This document shows positions 7,213 through 13,891 of a stretch of DNA of 39,015 nucleotides, piece after piece. The translations under genes were made by a program, and so were the position numbers. How positions within the stretch are numbered: the first letter of the stretch is position 1; each line of letters opens with the position of its first letter. The DNA lies in the NCBI GenBank assembly GCA_040757695.1, contig JBFLWK010000016.1, positions 1 to 39,015 on the forward strand. Reading direction: 5' to 3'. Source of the DNA: Elusimicrobiota bacterium. GTDB taxonomy: Bacteria; Elusimicrobiota; UBA8919. The notes beneath the pieces are model-generated. The model searched no databases. It saw nothing but the letters and a program-made list of their open reading frames with translations, and was not told where the DNA came from.

Positions 7213-7646
7213 TTCCCCTCCTCAATTTTTTTTATTTTTTTAACTCTTCTTAAATGTCGACCTTTTTCAAATCTTGCTGAAAGAAATTTTTTTACTGCTT
7301 TTTTAATGTGAATAAGCGAAAAATCTTCTGAAAAACAGATAATGTTTGCATCGTTATGCCTGACTGAAAATTCTGCCGCTTTGGGTGAATAGCCAACGAC
7401 AGCCCTCGTGCCTTTAACCTTATTTGCGGCAATACATATACCATTGCCTGAACCACATACTAAAATCCCTCTGTCAAATCTTTTTGATACAACCGCTTTT
7501 GCGACGCTGTATGCAAAATCCGGATAATCGCAACTATTTTCAGAAAAAGTCCCGAAATCTTTTATCATATAATTTTTTGATAAATATTTTATCAGTTCTG
7601 TTTTATACCGGAATCCGCGATGGTCACTTCCGATTGCTATTTTCAT
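7209..7646 (-). CDS. Sugar-phosphate isomerase, RpiB/LacB-like subunit with catalytic Cys
   Basis: A 145-residue RpiB/LacAB-family protein. These enzymes interconvert aldose and ketose phosphates (ribose 5-phosphate, allose 6-phosphate or galactose 6-phosphate). IAIGSDHRGF at the N-terminus, Cys64 in LVCGSGNGICIAANK, HNDAN near residue 97 and GRH near the end are the family's phosphate-binding and catalytic residues. A second homologue without the Cys lies 37 bp upstream. RpiB homologues are typical of sugar-phosphate-utilising BMC loci. The exact substrate cannot be read from sequence. Its stop overlaps the TPR gene start. Confidence 0.88.
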   Translation of the reverse strand: MKIAIGSDHRGFRYKTELIKYLSKNYMIKDFGTFSENSCDYPDFAYSVAKAVVSKRFDRGILVCGSGNGICIAANKVKGTRAVVGYSPKAAEFSVRHNDANIICFSEDFSLIHIKKAVKKFLSARFEKGRHLRRVKKIKKIEEGK

Positions 7647-7683
7647 ATTTTTTCGTTCTCACATTCTCGCTAACGTGGAAACG

Positions 7684-8133
7684 TTATTTTAAATATTTTT
7701 TTTCTATTTCAGTAACTTTATCCAGCCGACGATAGTGTCTGCCACCTGCAAACTTTGTTTCAAGCCAGACTTTAATTATCTCCTGTGCTTCTAAATCGCC
7801 TATCATTCTTGCCCCGAGACACAAAATATTTGCATCGTCATGTTCAGACGCGAATTTTCCGGTAAGTTCGTTATATGCACATACAGCTCGGATACCCGGC
7901 ACTTTGTTCGCTGCAATAGGCATTGCCCCGCCGGTGCCATCTATCAAAATACCTTTTTCGTACTCCATTTTAGCGAGCGATTCTGCAACCAACAGTGCAA
8001 TATCAGGCCAATCAACCGCCTCTTCAGAATAGCAACCAAAATCAAAAACTGTATGACCTAACCCTTGCAAAAATTTTTTTAGTTTTTCTTTAAGTTGGAA
8101 ACCTGAATGATCAGAACCAATTACAATATTCAT
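7684..8133 (-). CDS. Sugar-phosphate isomerase, RpiB/LacA-like subunit lacking the catalytic Cys
   Basis: A 149-residue RpiB/LacAB-family protein (IVIGSDHSGF, DWPDIALLVA, HDDANILCLGARMIGD, GGRHYRR). The position of the usual catalytic Cys holds Asp65 (GILIDGTGGAMPIAANK). Asp at this position is also found in LacA of galactose-6-phosphate isomerase, where the Cys is supplied by LacB. It could therefore form a mixed enzyme with the downstream Cys-bearing homologue, or act on another substrate. A Mycobacterium-type Glu replacement is not evident either. Confidence 0.87.
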   Translation of the reverse strand: MNIVIGSDHSGFQLKEKLKKFLQGLGHTVFDFGCYSEEAVDWPDIALLVAESLAKMEYEKGILIDGTGGAMPIAANKVPGIRAVCAYNELTGKFASEHDDANILCLGARMIGDLEAQEIIKVWLETKFAGGRHYRRLDKVTEIEKKYLK

Positions 8134-8163
8134 TTTTTTGCCAATTTTGATCTTAGCTTTTTG

Positions 8164-8352
8164 TTATTTTTCCCAAAATCCTAACTCGTTATAGTTATAC
8201 TCTTTTTTTGTTCCGTCACTAAACTCTACAATTAAACAGCCATCCGCACTTTCGTGTATAACTTTTGCCGATTTAATCGTTTTTCCTTCCCAGTCTGTGA
8301 TTTCTTTTTCCTTCTCTTTTGTGTTGTAACCCACATCAAATTTTTCAGTCAT
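8164..8352 (-). CDS. Small conserved-looking protein of unknown function
   Basis: A 62-residue protein with a good ribosome site (AGGAGAG, 6 bp before the ATG). It is acidic and basic by turns, with a compact beta-rich look (KSAKVIHESADGCLIVEFSD, then GTKKEYNYNELGFWEK) that resembles a small SH3-like barrel. There is no signal peptide, transmembrane segment or encapsulation-like helix at the ends. It lies between the RpiB pair and the BMC-T gene. A BMC-associated role is suggested only by position. Confidence 0.6.
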   Translation of the reverse strand: MTEKFDVGYNTKEKEKEITDWEGKTIKSAKVIHESADGCLIVEFSDGTKKEYNYNELGFWEK

Positions 8353-8417
8353 AAAACTCTCCTGTGTTTAATTCTTTCAACTCAGAATTTTTCTACTGAG
8401 TTTTTCATTCCATCTTT

Positions 8418-8539
8418 GTTGAAAAAGTCCTCTGTTTGTCATTCTGAGCGGAGCGAAGAATCTCGCAGTTCGCCGGAATATGAAACCCTTCCCCCGAAAC
8501 AAGTTCGGGGTCAGGGTAGTTTTTGCTGACTTTTTCAGC
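8418..8539. repeat. MITE-like element with terminal inverted repeats
   Basis: A 122-bp element with near-perfect ends: GTTGAAAAAGTC (8418-8429) and GACTTTTTCAGC (8528-8539), one mismatch in 12. Inside are the widespread module CATTCTGAGCGGAGCGAAGA and a CCCCGAA-acaag-TTCGGGG hairpin. A 13-bp inverted repeat (8517-8529 with 8535-8547) overlaps the right end. The 276-bp gap between BMC-T and the 62-residue gene otherwise holds no gene that I see. Confidence 0.6.
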
Positions 8540-8628
8540 AAAAACTATTTATTAAGTTCGTATGCAACTTTATTTGCTAATTATTCTGCTTTATCGTCTA
8601 ATTGGTCAACAAACTTTGATAGATTTTT

Positions 8629-9183
8629 TCATAACAATGTTCTTTTAAGCTCTTCATGGGCTTTTGGGATAACGACCCGCTGAATTATTACGCCTTCATC
8701 TTTTATAATCTCGCAACCAGCATTTACCGCAGAGTGGACGGCGCCAACATCGTCGGAGCATAGCGTTACAAACGATTTCCCACCTAAACCTTTTGCAAGA
8801 CGGATCTCTATAAGTGAAATTTTTGCAGCTTTGGCAGCGGCATCAGCGGCACGGATACAGGAAGCAACTGTAAATGTTTCAATAATCCCAACTGCCTCAA
8901 AATTTGCTATTTCATTTGTGCCTAAAATCGCAGGAACAACTTGAGTATTGACATTCGGAATTATGAATTTATCAATAAGTGTCTCACCAGCAATCTCAAC
9001 GCCTTTTTCAACTGATGATTCAACATCAGCAAGAAGTCCCGTTATCAGAACCAGATATTTTCCAGGACAAATCGGATATGCATCTACAAGTTCAATCCCT
9101 GAAACTTTGCACATCGCATCAGATGCCTCTATCCCTTTGGCGATTGAATTTGTTTCAATAAAGCCTATCGTCGGTTGAATCAT
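8629..9183 (-). CDS. pduT: BMC trimeric shell protein, PduT-like, iron-sulfur type
   Basis: A 184-residue protein with two tandem BMC domains (about residues 1-92 and 93-184), forming pseudohexameric trimers in the shell facets. It matches PduT closely: the first domain has SIAKGIEASDAM and YPICPGKY, the second AVGIIETFTVASCIRAADAA. Cys39, in the ICPGK pore motif, corresponds to the PduT Cys that holds a [4Fe-4S] cluster in the central pore. With PduS nearby, electrons could cross the shell. An AGGA site overlapping the toxin stop precedes the ATG. Confidence 0.93.
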   Translation of the reverse strand: MIQPTIGFIETNSIAKGIEASDAMCKVSGIELVDAYPICPGKYLVLITGLLADVESSVEKGVEIAGETLIDKFIIPNVNTQVVPAILGTNEIANFEAVGIIETFTVASCIRAADAAAKAAKISLIEIRLAKGLGGKSFVTLCSDDVGAVHSAVNAGCEIIKDEGVIIQRVVIPKAHEELKRTLL

Positions 9184-9192
9184 AAAAATTCC

Positions 9193-9489
9193 TCACAACT
9201 TTTCGTACGCCTTTGAACGATGTTCTATTCTGAAAATCCATATTTTCTGCTTTTCATGAGAAATCCAGTAAAGATTTCGCCAGTCGCCACTATGAATTCT
9301 ACAAAGTCCTTTCAAGTCATTCGGCATTGAAGTCAACTGATGATGAGCGATACTTTCTGCGTTTTCAGCTAACTAATTTATTTTCTTATCAATTCTTTCA
9401 CGAACTGAAAAGTCAAGTTTGGATAAGTCATCAATTGCTTCTGGATAAGTATCTATTTGATACTTAATTTTTGCTTCACCTGTTCCCAT
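9193..9489 (-). pseudogene. RelE/ParE-type toxin interrupted by an in-frame TAG
   Basis: The frame from ATG 9489 to TGA 9193-9195 encodes a RelE/ParE-like toxin of about 98 residues: YPEAIDDLSKLDFSVRERI, HHQLTSMPNDLKGLCRIHSG and DWRNLYWISHEKQKIWIFRI, ending EHRSKAYEKL. A TAG at 9373-9375 breaks it after residue 38. Intact members are mRNA interferases or gyrase poisons. The antitoxin gene upstream overlaps its start and looks intact. Either the toxin is dead, or the TAG is read through or is a sequencing error. Confidence 0.75.
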
Positions 9490-9686
9490 GGAATAAATTT
9501 TCCAGCTTCCATATCTGCTTTTGCTTTTCTCATTCTTTTGATAAACTCTGGATCATGTGCCAGAAGCCAGTCCTCAATTTCTTCTTTTGTGTCTGCGGTT
9601 TCAAATACCTCAACAGGAATTGTAATAGTATTAGTTTTGTAATTTACACATTGTTCTTTAACAAACTGTGCTTTTTTCTTTTTCAT
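9453..9686 (-). CDS. Antitoxin of the RelE/ParE-like pair
   Basis: A 77-residue acidic protein, PVEVFETADTKEEIEDWLLA followed by RMRKAKADMEAGKFIPWEQV. The C-terminal part is typical of antitoxins whose tail wraps the RelE-type toxin. It overlaps the toxin frame by 37 bp and starts 2 bp after pduS. It separates pduS from the BMC-T gene, although those two are neighbours in classic pdu operons. The cassette is therefore an insertion into an ancestral pair. Confidence 0.75.
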   Translation of the reverse strand: MKKKKAQFVKEQCVNYKTNTITIPVEVFETADTKEEIEDWLLAHDPEFIKRMRKAKADMEAGKFIPWEQVKQKLSIK

Positions 9687-9688
9687 AA

Positions 9689-10990
9689 CTACCTCTCAAT
9701 TTTTATGAAATTGCTCACTCCTATAATTTTGCCATCAATTGAAGCGTGAATATTTGCCGATAATTTACCGTCGGGAATCTCTGCTATCAACTGACCTTTT
9801 TTTACTTTATCACCAACTTTCACAACCGGTTCTGCAGGTGCTCCTGTATGCTGTGAGAGTGGAATTTTTATTTCTGAAATTTCTATTGCTCTATCTGTAA
9901 AAGGTGCAGGCTTATCATATTGAATTAAATCAAGCCGACCCAAGATTCTGTGTAGAGGTACTCTACGATATTCACGCATTGGATGGACTTCAGACGGCAT
10001 TTTTTTATATGGATTCTTTTGCCCGTCTTTTATAAGTTTCTGTTTTATTGTCTGATTTATTTTTCTGGGTAAGAGTTTGCCTGGGCAAACCCAATCGCAA
10101 AGCCCACACTCAGAGCACATAAATGCTTGTGTGATATTTTCTGTTAAGCCACAAGCGGTTGAACGCTGAATTTTGTGACATTCTAGTGTATGTCCTAAAA
10201 GATACCTCGGACAAATCTCGGTGCAATCCTGACATTGTTCACAAGCGCTTTTTGATTGTTTTATAGCGTGCCTGTTGGATTTCTGGTAAACAACCTCGCT
10301 ATCCGACGGGAGAATGAGTATGCCTGATGTTTTTTTTGTAATTGCTGTGTCTTCAGAAATAATTGTTCCCATCATAGGCCCGCCGTCAAGAACAGTATAA
10401 TCGCTCGTAGTTGTCCCACCTGCAAAATTAATTACTTCCGCAACTGATGTTCCGATAGGAAAAAATGCAGTAACCGGATTTTTTACTGCACCGCAGACGG
10501 TCAAAGGCCTGTCAGTTACTGGTTGGCCGTCAACAGCATTTGCAATATTCATCAGAGTAACAACATTATCTACTACTATGCCGACATTCAGTGGGATTCC
10601 GCTTTCCGGTAGAATTTTTCCTGTAACCTCATAAACAAGAACAAACTCATCACCTGCGGGATAGAAATTATTTAAATAAAAAAGAGAAATTGGGAAATTG
10701 GGAAACTGGGAAATTGTTTTATTCAACGCATTTATTGCTGGTTGGTATTTTTCTTTCAGTGCGATAATGCCGTTTTTTGCGCCAGTTGACTCCATTGCCA
10801 ACTGCAATCCACGGACAACTCGTTCTGCATAAATGTCCATCATCTGTTGGTCTACTCTTAAAAGCGGTTCGCATTCCGCACCATTTGCAATAACGGTCTC
10901 AACTTTAGCAGAAAGTTTTATATGCGTTGGAAAACCCGCCCCACCCGCACCGACAACGCCAGCATTTTTAACAAGTTCAACTATATTCAT
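9689..10990 (-). CDS. pduS: PduS-like RnfC-domain flavo-iron-sulfur oxidoreductase
   Basis: A 433-residue PduS/RnfC-type protein that oxidises NADH by FMN and iron-sulfur clusters. The N-terminal Gly-rich loop is GVVGAGGAGFPTHIK (residues 11-25). A soluble-ligand-binding beta-grasp region lies around 170-190. Two [4Fe-4S] motifs follow, Cys250/253/256/260 and Cys292/295/298/302. A biotinyl-lipoyl-like C-terminal domain (VKVGDKVKKGQLIAEIPDG) ends it. In pdu BMCs PduS binds PduT. Here it could recycle NAD+ made by the aldehyde dehydrogenase. Residues 93-104 are encoded by a microrepeat. The ATG overlaps the nucleotidyltransferase stop (ATGA). Confidence 0.9.
   Translation of the reverse strand: MNIVELVKNAGVVGAGGAGFPTHIKLSAKVETVIANGAECEPLLRVDQQMMDIYAERVVRGLQLAMESTGAKNGIIALKEKYQPAINALNKTISQFPNFPISLFYLNNFYPAGDEFVLVYEVTGKILPESGIPLNVGIVVDNVVTLMNIANAVDGQPVTDRPLTVCGAVKNPVTAFFPIGTSVAEVINFAGGTTTSDYTVLDGGPMMGTIISEDTAITKKTSGILILPSDSEVVYQKSNRHAIKQSKSACEQCQDCTEICPRYLLGHTLECHKIQRSTACGLTENITQAFMCSECGLCDWVCPGKLLPRKINQTIKQKLIKDGQKNPYKKMPSEVHPMREYRRVPLHRILGRLDLIQYDKPAPFTDRAIEISEIKIPLSQHTGAPAEPVVKVGDKVKKGQLIAEIPDGKLSANIHASIDGKIIGVSNFIKIER
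10681..10716. repeat. In-frame microrepeat inside pduS
   Basis: Three to four copies of AAATTGGGA variants occur in the coding sequence, giving S-Q-F-P-N-F-P-I-S-L-F just before the conserved NNFYPAGDE. The reading frame is kept. Confidence 0.8.
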
Positions 10991-11439
10991 TTTTTCTTTT
11001 TTCTCTTTAAAATTGCTGTCAGATATTTTAAATCTTCTTTGTCTTTAACTCGTCCCGCTGCTTTCTTCATTTTTATCATATCTTTAAGCGCTGGAAAATA
11101 TACATAAGTATCACCTATTTTGGCACGGATTTTGTTTTTCCAGACCTCTTTAAAATTTATACCGGTAACGAATGGATGGATATCAGTCGGCAATACATAT
11201 TGGCGAATAAGTGTTTTTTTAGTAAGAAAATTTTCAAGTGTTGTGTCCTCAATAATATCATAACCAAATTCTTTTAGTGCTTTAATTGCTTTTTTGGCAT
11301 TTTCTTCAATTGGCTCAATAAAAATATCAATGTCAAATGTTGCACGAGCATATCCATATGCAGGAAATGCCTCGGCTCCTATAACAAGGAATTTAACATT
11401 ATGTTCTTTGAGTAATTTCAGGAGTTGTTCTATGTTCAT
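10987..11439 (-). CDS. Nucleotidyltransferase-like protein (module B)
   Basis: A 150-residue nucleotidyltransferase-fold protein. The core is VKFLVIGAEAFPAYGYARAT then FDIDIFIEP, with a D-x-D pair but GAE in place of the GGQ of module A. It is shorter than module A and ends in a Lys-rich tail. It overlaps the upstream 65-residue gene by 41 bp and the downstream pduS start by 4 bp, so the cassette sits in the BMC operon without breaking it. Antitoxin or toxin function is only suggested by the arrangement. Confidence 0.65.
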   Translation of the reverse strand: MNIEQLLKLLKEHNVKFLVIGAEAFPAYGYARATFDIDIFIEPIEENAKKAIKALKEFGYDIIEDTTLENFLTKKTLIRQYVLPTDIHPFVTGINFKEVWKNKIRAKIGDTYVYFPALKDMIKMKKAAGRVKDKEDLKYLTAILKRKKKK

Positions 11440-11596
11440 ATTTTTTAATTCTCTTCATTATTAGTAGAGATCTATCATGCATCATTTTGAATCTTTGACC
11501 CGTTGTAAGAGACATTAAATAATCTAACTCAAACTCAATTTCTTTTTTTTCGGCATTTTTGTCGTTTTTGCCAATCATTAAAATTTTTGTTTTCAT
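11399..11596 (-). CDS. Small partner protein of nucleotidyltransferase module B
   Basis: A 65-residue protein with a charged N-terminus and a central segment, LDYLMSLTTGQRFKMMHDRS. That segment echoes the WLKLTPAERLLETGKLWELY of the module A partner. Its start overlaps the aldehyde dehydrogenase stop (ATGA) and its end overlaps the nucleotidyltransferase start. No domain is recognised. The shared layout suggests a two-gene cassette in which the small protein is made first. Confidence 0.55.
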   Translation of the reverse strand: MKTKILMIGKNDKNAEKKEIEFELDYLMSLTTGQRFKMMHDRSLLIMKRIKKYEHRTTPEITQRT

Positions 11597-13020
11597 GCTA
11601 TTCTGAAATAATCAACTAAAACACAGCGGAGTGGGCGAGTGAAATTTTTTGCTTTAACTAATCCATCGCCTGTTGGGGTTGCGATTGAAAGCGCCGCATA
11701 ACCCTCACCCATTCCTAAACCCATATACGAAGGGCCGTTTTTCACAAAGATAGAACCCTGACATAGACGCGCCATTTTCGTTAAATTAGCAACATTCAGA
11801 GAATGCATAATAAATGTGTGATGATTATCGCCTTCAACCTCAATTCCGAATTCTATCGCGGAGTCAACATCCTTCATTTTTACAACAGGCATAACTGGCA
11901 TAAGTTGTTCAGTCCATACAAACGGATGGTTTTTTTCTACCGTACCCCAAAGCAGCCGTATATCGTCAGAAATATTCAATCCAAGCGCTTTAGCAATTAC
12001 TGATGCATTCCTTCCAACATAATCACGATTCATCACACCTTCTTTATATTTTCCGCCGGGCTCTTTGATAACAATTTTTGCAAGTTCATCCATCTGTTTT
12101 GCAGAAAGTTCATAGGTGCGATTATCTTTTCTTAAGGATGATAAAAACTGGTCAAAGACTTTTTCAACAACAAGTGTTTCTTTTTCGGCCGTGCATAAAA
12201 TCCCGTTATCAAAACTTGCACCTGATACCATATCTTGCGCGGCTTTTTCTATTATAGCAGTTTCATCAACTATACAGGGTGGATTACCTGGACCTGCAGC
12301 AATTGTTTTTTTACCAACGGACATCGCAATTTTTACAATTGCAGGTCCACCTGTAACAAGGTTCAGTTTTACTTTTGGATGTTTTAATAATGCTTGTGTG
12401 AACTCAACCGATGACGGATTTACTGTTGAAACAAGCGACAATGGCCCGCCGGCAGAAATAATTGCATCGTTCAAAATTTTGATTATCTGGTGCGAACATT
12501 TGTTCGCAGCTGGATGTGGCGCAAAAATCACAGAATTACCAGCTGCGATAATTGAAATAGCGTTATTTATAATAGTTGATACAGGATTTGTAGACGGTGT
12601 AACTGCTGCGATTATCCCGTAAGGCGCATTTTCTACAAGTGTAAGTCCGCGGTCGCCGGTAAAAGCAGTTGGTTGTAAATCTTCAACACCGGGAGTTTTC
12701 TCGGCAGCAAGAATATTTTTTTGAACCTTATCTTCCCACCTGCCCATTTTTGTTTCTTCAACAATCATTTTAGCGAGGTATTCTGCATTTTGGATTGCAG
12801 ATTCTCGTATTGCTTGAATAATTTTTTCTCGTTTTACAAGCCCTAAATCCCACAAAATCTTCTGGGCAGTTTCTGCAGCGTTCAAACATTCCTCAAAATT
12901 ATCAAAAACAGGACCGACAGAATCCGTTGTCGGAGTGATATTGATTTTTTCTTCGGTTTCTGATAGCCGTTTTATCACTTCTGCAACAATTTTAGAAATA
13001 TCATTTTCGTTTAGTTCCAT
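11593..13020 (-). CDS. pduP: CoA-acylating aldehyde dehydrogenase, PduP/EutE type
   Basis: A 475-residue aldehyde dehydrogenase that would turn an aldehyde, NAD+ and CoA into acyl-CoA and NADH inside the compartment. Residues 1-20 (MELNENDISKIVAEVIKRLS) form an amphipathic helix like the encapsulation peptides of BMC cargo, followed by a Pro/Thr linker. The substrate loop NAPYGIIAAVTPSTNP, GPGNPPC and catalytic Cys276 (DNGILCTAEK) match PduP and EutE. It lies between eutN copy 3 and nucleotidyltransferase module B. Whether the substrate is acetaldehyde or propanal is not decidable here. Confidence 0.93.
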   Translation of the reverse strand: MELNENDISKIVAEVIKRLSETEEKINITPTTDSVGPVFDNFEECLNAAETAQKILWDLGLVKREKIIQAIRESAIQNAEYLAKMIVEETKMGRWEDKVQKNILAAEKTPGVEDLQPTAFTGDRGLTLVENAPYGIIAAVTPSTNPVSTIINNAISIIAAGNSVIFAPHPAANKCSHQIIKILNDAIISAGGPLSLVSTVNPSSVEFTQALLKHPKVKLNLVTGGPAIVKIAMSVGKKTIAAGPGNPPCIVDETAIIEKAAQDMVSGASFDNGILCTAEKETLVVEKVFDQFLSSLRKDNRTYELSAKQMDELAKIVIKEPGGKYKEGVMNRDYVGRNASVIAKALGLNISDDIRLLWGTVEKNHPFVWTEQLMPVMPVVKMKDVDSAIEFGIEVEGDNHHTFIMHSLNVANLTKMARLCQGSIFVKNGPSYMGLGMGEGYAALSIATPTGDGLVKAKNFTRPLRCVLVDYFRIA

Positions 13021-13030
13021 AATAGAACCA

Positions 13031-13097
13031 GTGATTATGTGATTAAGTAATTAAGTGATTAAGTAAAACCTAACCACGTAACCACTTAGCCACTTAT
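13031..13097. repeat. Intergenic microrepeats before the aldehyde dehydrogenase gene
   Basis: Copies of GTGATTAAGTAATTAAGT and of AACCACGTAACCACTTAGCC fill the gap between eutN copy 3 and the aldehyde dehydrogenase gene and reach the eutN stop. No promoter is evident in it. Confidence 0.75.
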
Positions 13098-13405
13098 CTA
13101 CTGCCTTTTGTGTCTGCACTTTTCTTAAAAACAACCTTGCCGTCTTTCTCTATGTAGTCAATAATTGCCATTATCGTTGTATCAACAGGATTGCCTTCGG
13201 TGCGTTTGGTCTGACGAGCGGAAGAACCTTGAACTATTAAAACAAGCTCGCCTTCTCCAGCACCGACGGCATCCACAGCAACAAGTTGGTTTCCCTTGGG
13301 TTCTCCTTCAAGTGAAACCGGCTGGACCATTAAAAGTTTGGTGCCGACAAGTTTATCATCTTTTCGTGTGCAGACAACATTGCCTATAACACGGGCAAAT
13401 TGCAT
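13094..13405 (-). CDS. BMC pentameric vertex protein, EutN/CcmL family (copy 3)
   Basis: A BMC-P protein of 103 residues from the ATG at 13405. A GTG two codons earlier is possible, but GGAGTG is better placed for the ATG. It reads MQFARVIGNVVCTRKDDKLV, then LLMVQPVSLEGEPKGNQLVA, AVDAVGAGEGELVLI and TTIMAIIDYIE. It is the copy closest to PduN or EutN and lies directly downstream of the BMC-H gene. Vertex capping is the family role. The C-terminus carries a short charged tail absent from the other copies. Confidence 0.92.
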   Translation of the reverse strand: MQFARVIGNVVCTRKDDKLVGTKLLMVQPVSLEGEPKGNQLVAVDAVGAGEGELVLIVQGSSARQTKRTEGNPVDTTIMAIIDYIEKDGKVVFKKSADTKGSR

Positions 13406-13425
13406 AGTCACTCCACTCCTTATAT

Positions 13426-13522
13426 CACGAATATCTCCCGAATGTTAACCGAATATAAACGAATAAATTTAGACGGTTATTCGGTGTTTCTATTCGGTAT
13501 TTTTATTTGGTTGCTATTCGTG
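13426..13522. repeat. Microrepeats and inverted repeat 3' of the BMC-H gene
   Basis: Direct copies of CGAATGTTAACCGAATATAA and of TATTCGGT variants lie between BMC-H and eutN copy 3, bounded by CACGAATA (13426-13433) and TATTCGTG (13515-13522). The transcript could fold on itself here. The same CGAATGTTAACCGAAT unit lies on the other side of the BMC-H gene. Confidence 0.75.
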
Positions 13523-13524
13523 TA

Positions 13525-13815
13525 TTATTTCTTCTTGCTTTCTAATAAAGAGATTGGCATTGTGCCTTCCAAATCCTGATGTGGCTGCGGAATCACATGA
13601 ACGGCAACCAGTTCGCCGACTTTTTGTGCTGCTGCAGCACCTGCTTCACAAGATGATTTACAGGCTGCGACTTCTCCACGAAACAGAACCGTTACGAGTC
13701 CGCTTCCAATTTTTTCCCAGCCAACCAATTTCACATTCGCTGCTTTCACAGCAGCATCCGCGGATTCAATCAGAGCGATTAAACCGCGCGTCTCAATCAT
13801 TCCCAATGCTTCCAT
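13525..13815 (-). CDS. BMC hexameric shell protein, PduA/PduJ type
   Basis: A 96-residue single-domain BMC protein, the main facet tile of the shell. It reads [20 protein letters not shown], then [20 protein letters not shown] and [13 protein letters not shown]. The KIGSGLV pore loop is that of PduA and PduJ. It is the only single-domain BMC-H gene in the window, so it must form most of the facets unless others lie elsewhere. A strong GGAGGT site lies 4 bp before the ATG. Similar microrepeats flank it on both sides. Confidence 0.95.
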   Translation of the reverse strand: MEALGMIETRGLIALIESADAAVKAANVKLVGWEKIGSGLVTVLFRGEVAACKSSCEAGAAAAQKVGELVAVHVIPQPHQDLEGTMPISLLESKKK

Positions 13816-13828
13816 CCATACCTCCTTA

Positions 13829-13891
13829 AAACCCGAATGTAAACCAAATGTTAACCGAATTAAACCGAATTATTCGGTGCAGTCATTCGTG
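13829..13891. repeat. Microrepeats 5' of the BMC-H gene
   Basis: Variants of CGAATGTAAACCAAATGTTA and AACCGAATTATTCGGT lie between the response-regulator gene and BMC-H. The same unit occurs at 13438-13470. The last codons of the response-regulator gene fall inside the tract. Confidence 0.75.

Noticed and set aside
8254-8529. Plus-strand frame containing CHSERSEESRSS
   Set aside because: It translates the dispersed CATTCTGAGCGGAGCGAAGA repeat and is a common false gene; it also runs antisense to the 62-residue gene.
8517-8547. 13-bp inverted repeat as a transcription terminator
   Set aside because: There is no T-run after the hairpin on the coding strand; it is better explained as part of the MITE-like repeat.
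9689-10990. RnfC of a full Rnf complex
   Set aside because: No rnfA, B, D, E or G genes are nearby, and the PduT-like gene and BMC context favour PduS.
12116-12622. Plus-strand frame of 168 codons
   Set aside because: It lies wholly antisense to the well-conserved aldehyde dehydrogenase gene.
13426-13891. Regular short repeats suggestive of a CRISPR array
   Set aside because: Units are short, degenerate and without equal-sized unique spacers; no cas genes are seen.
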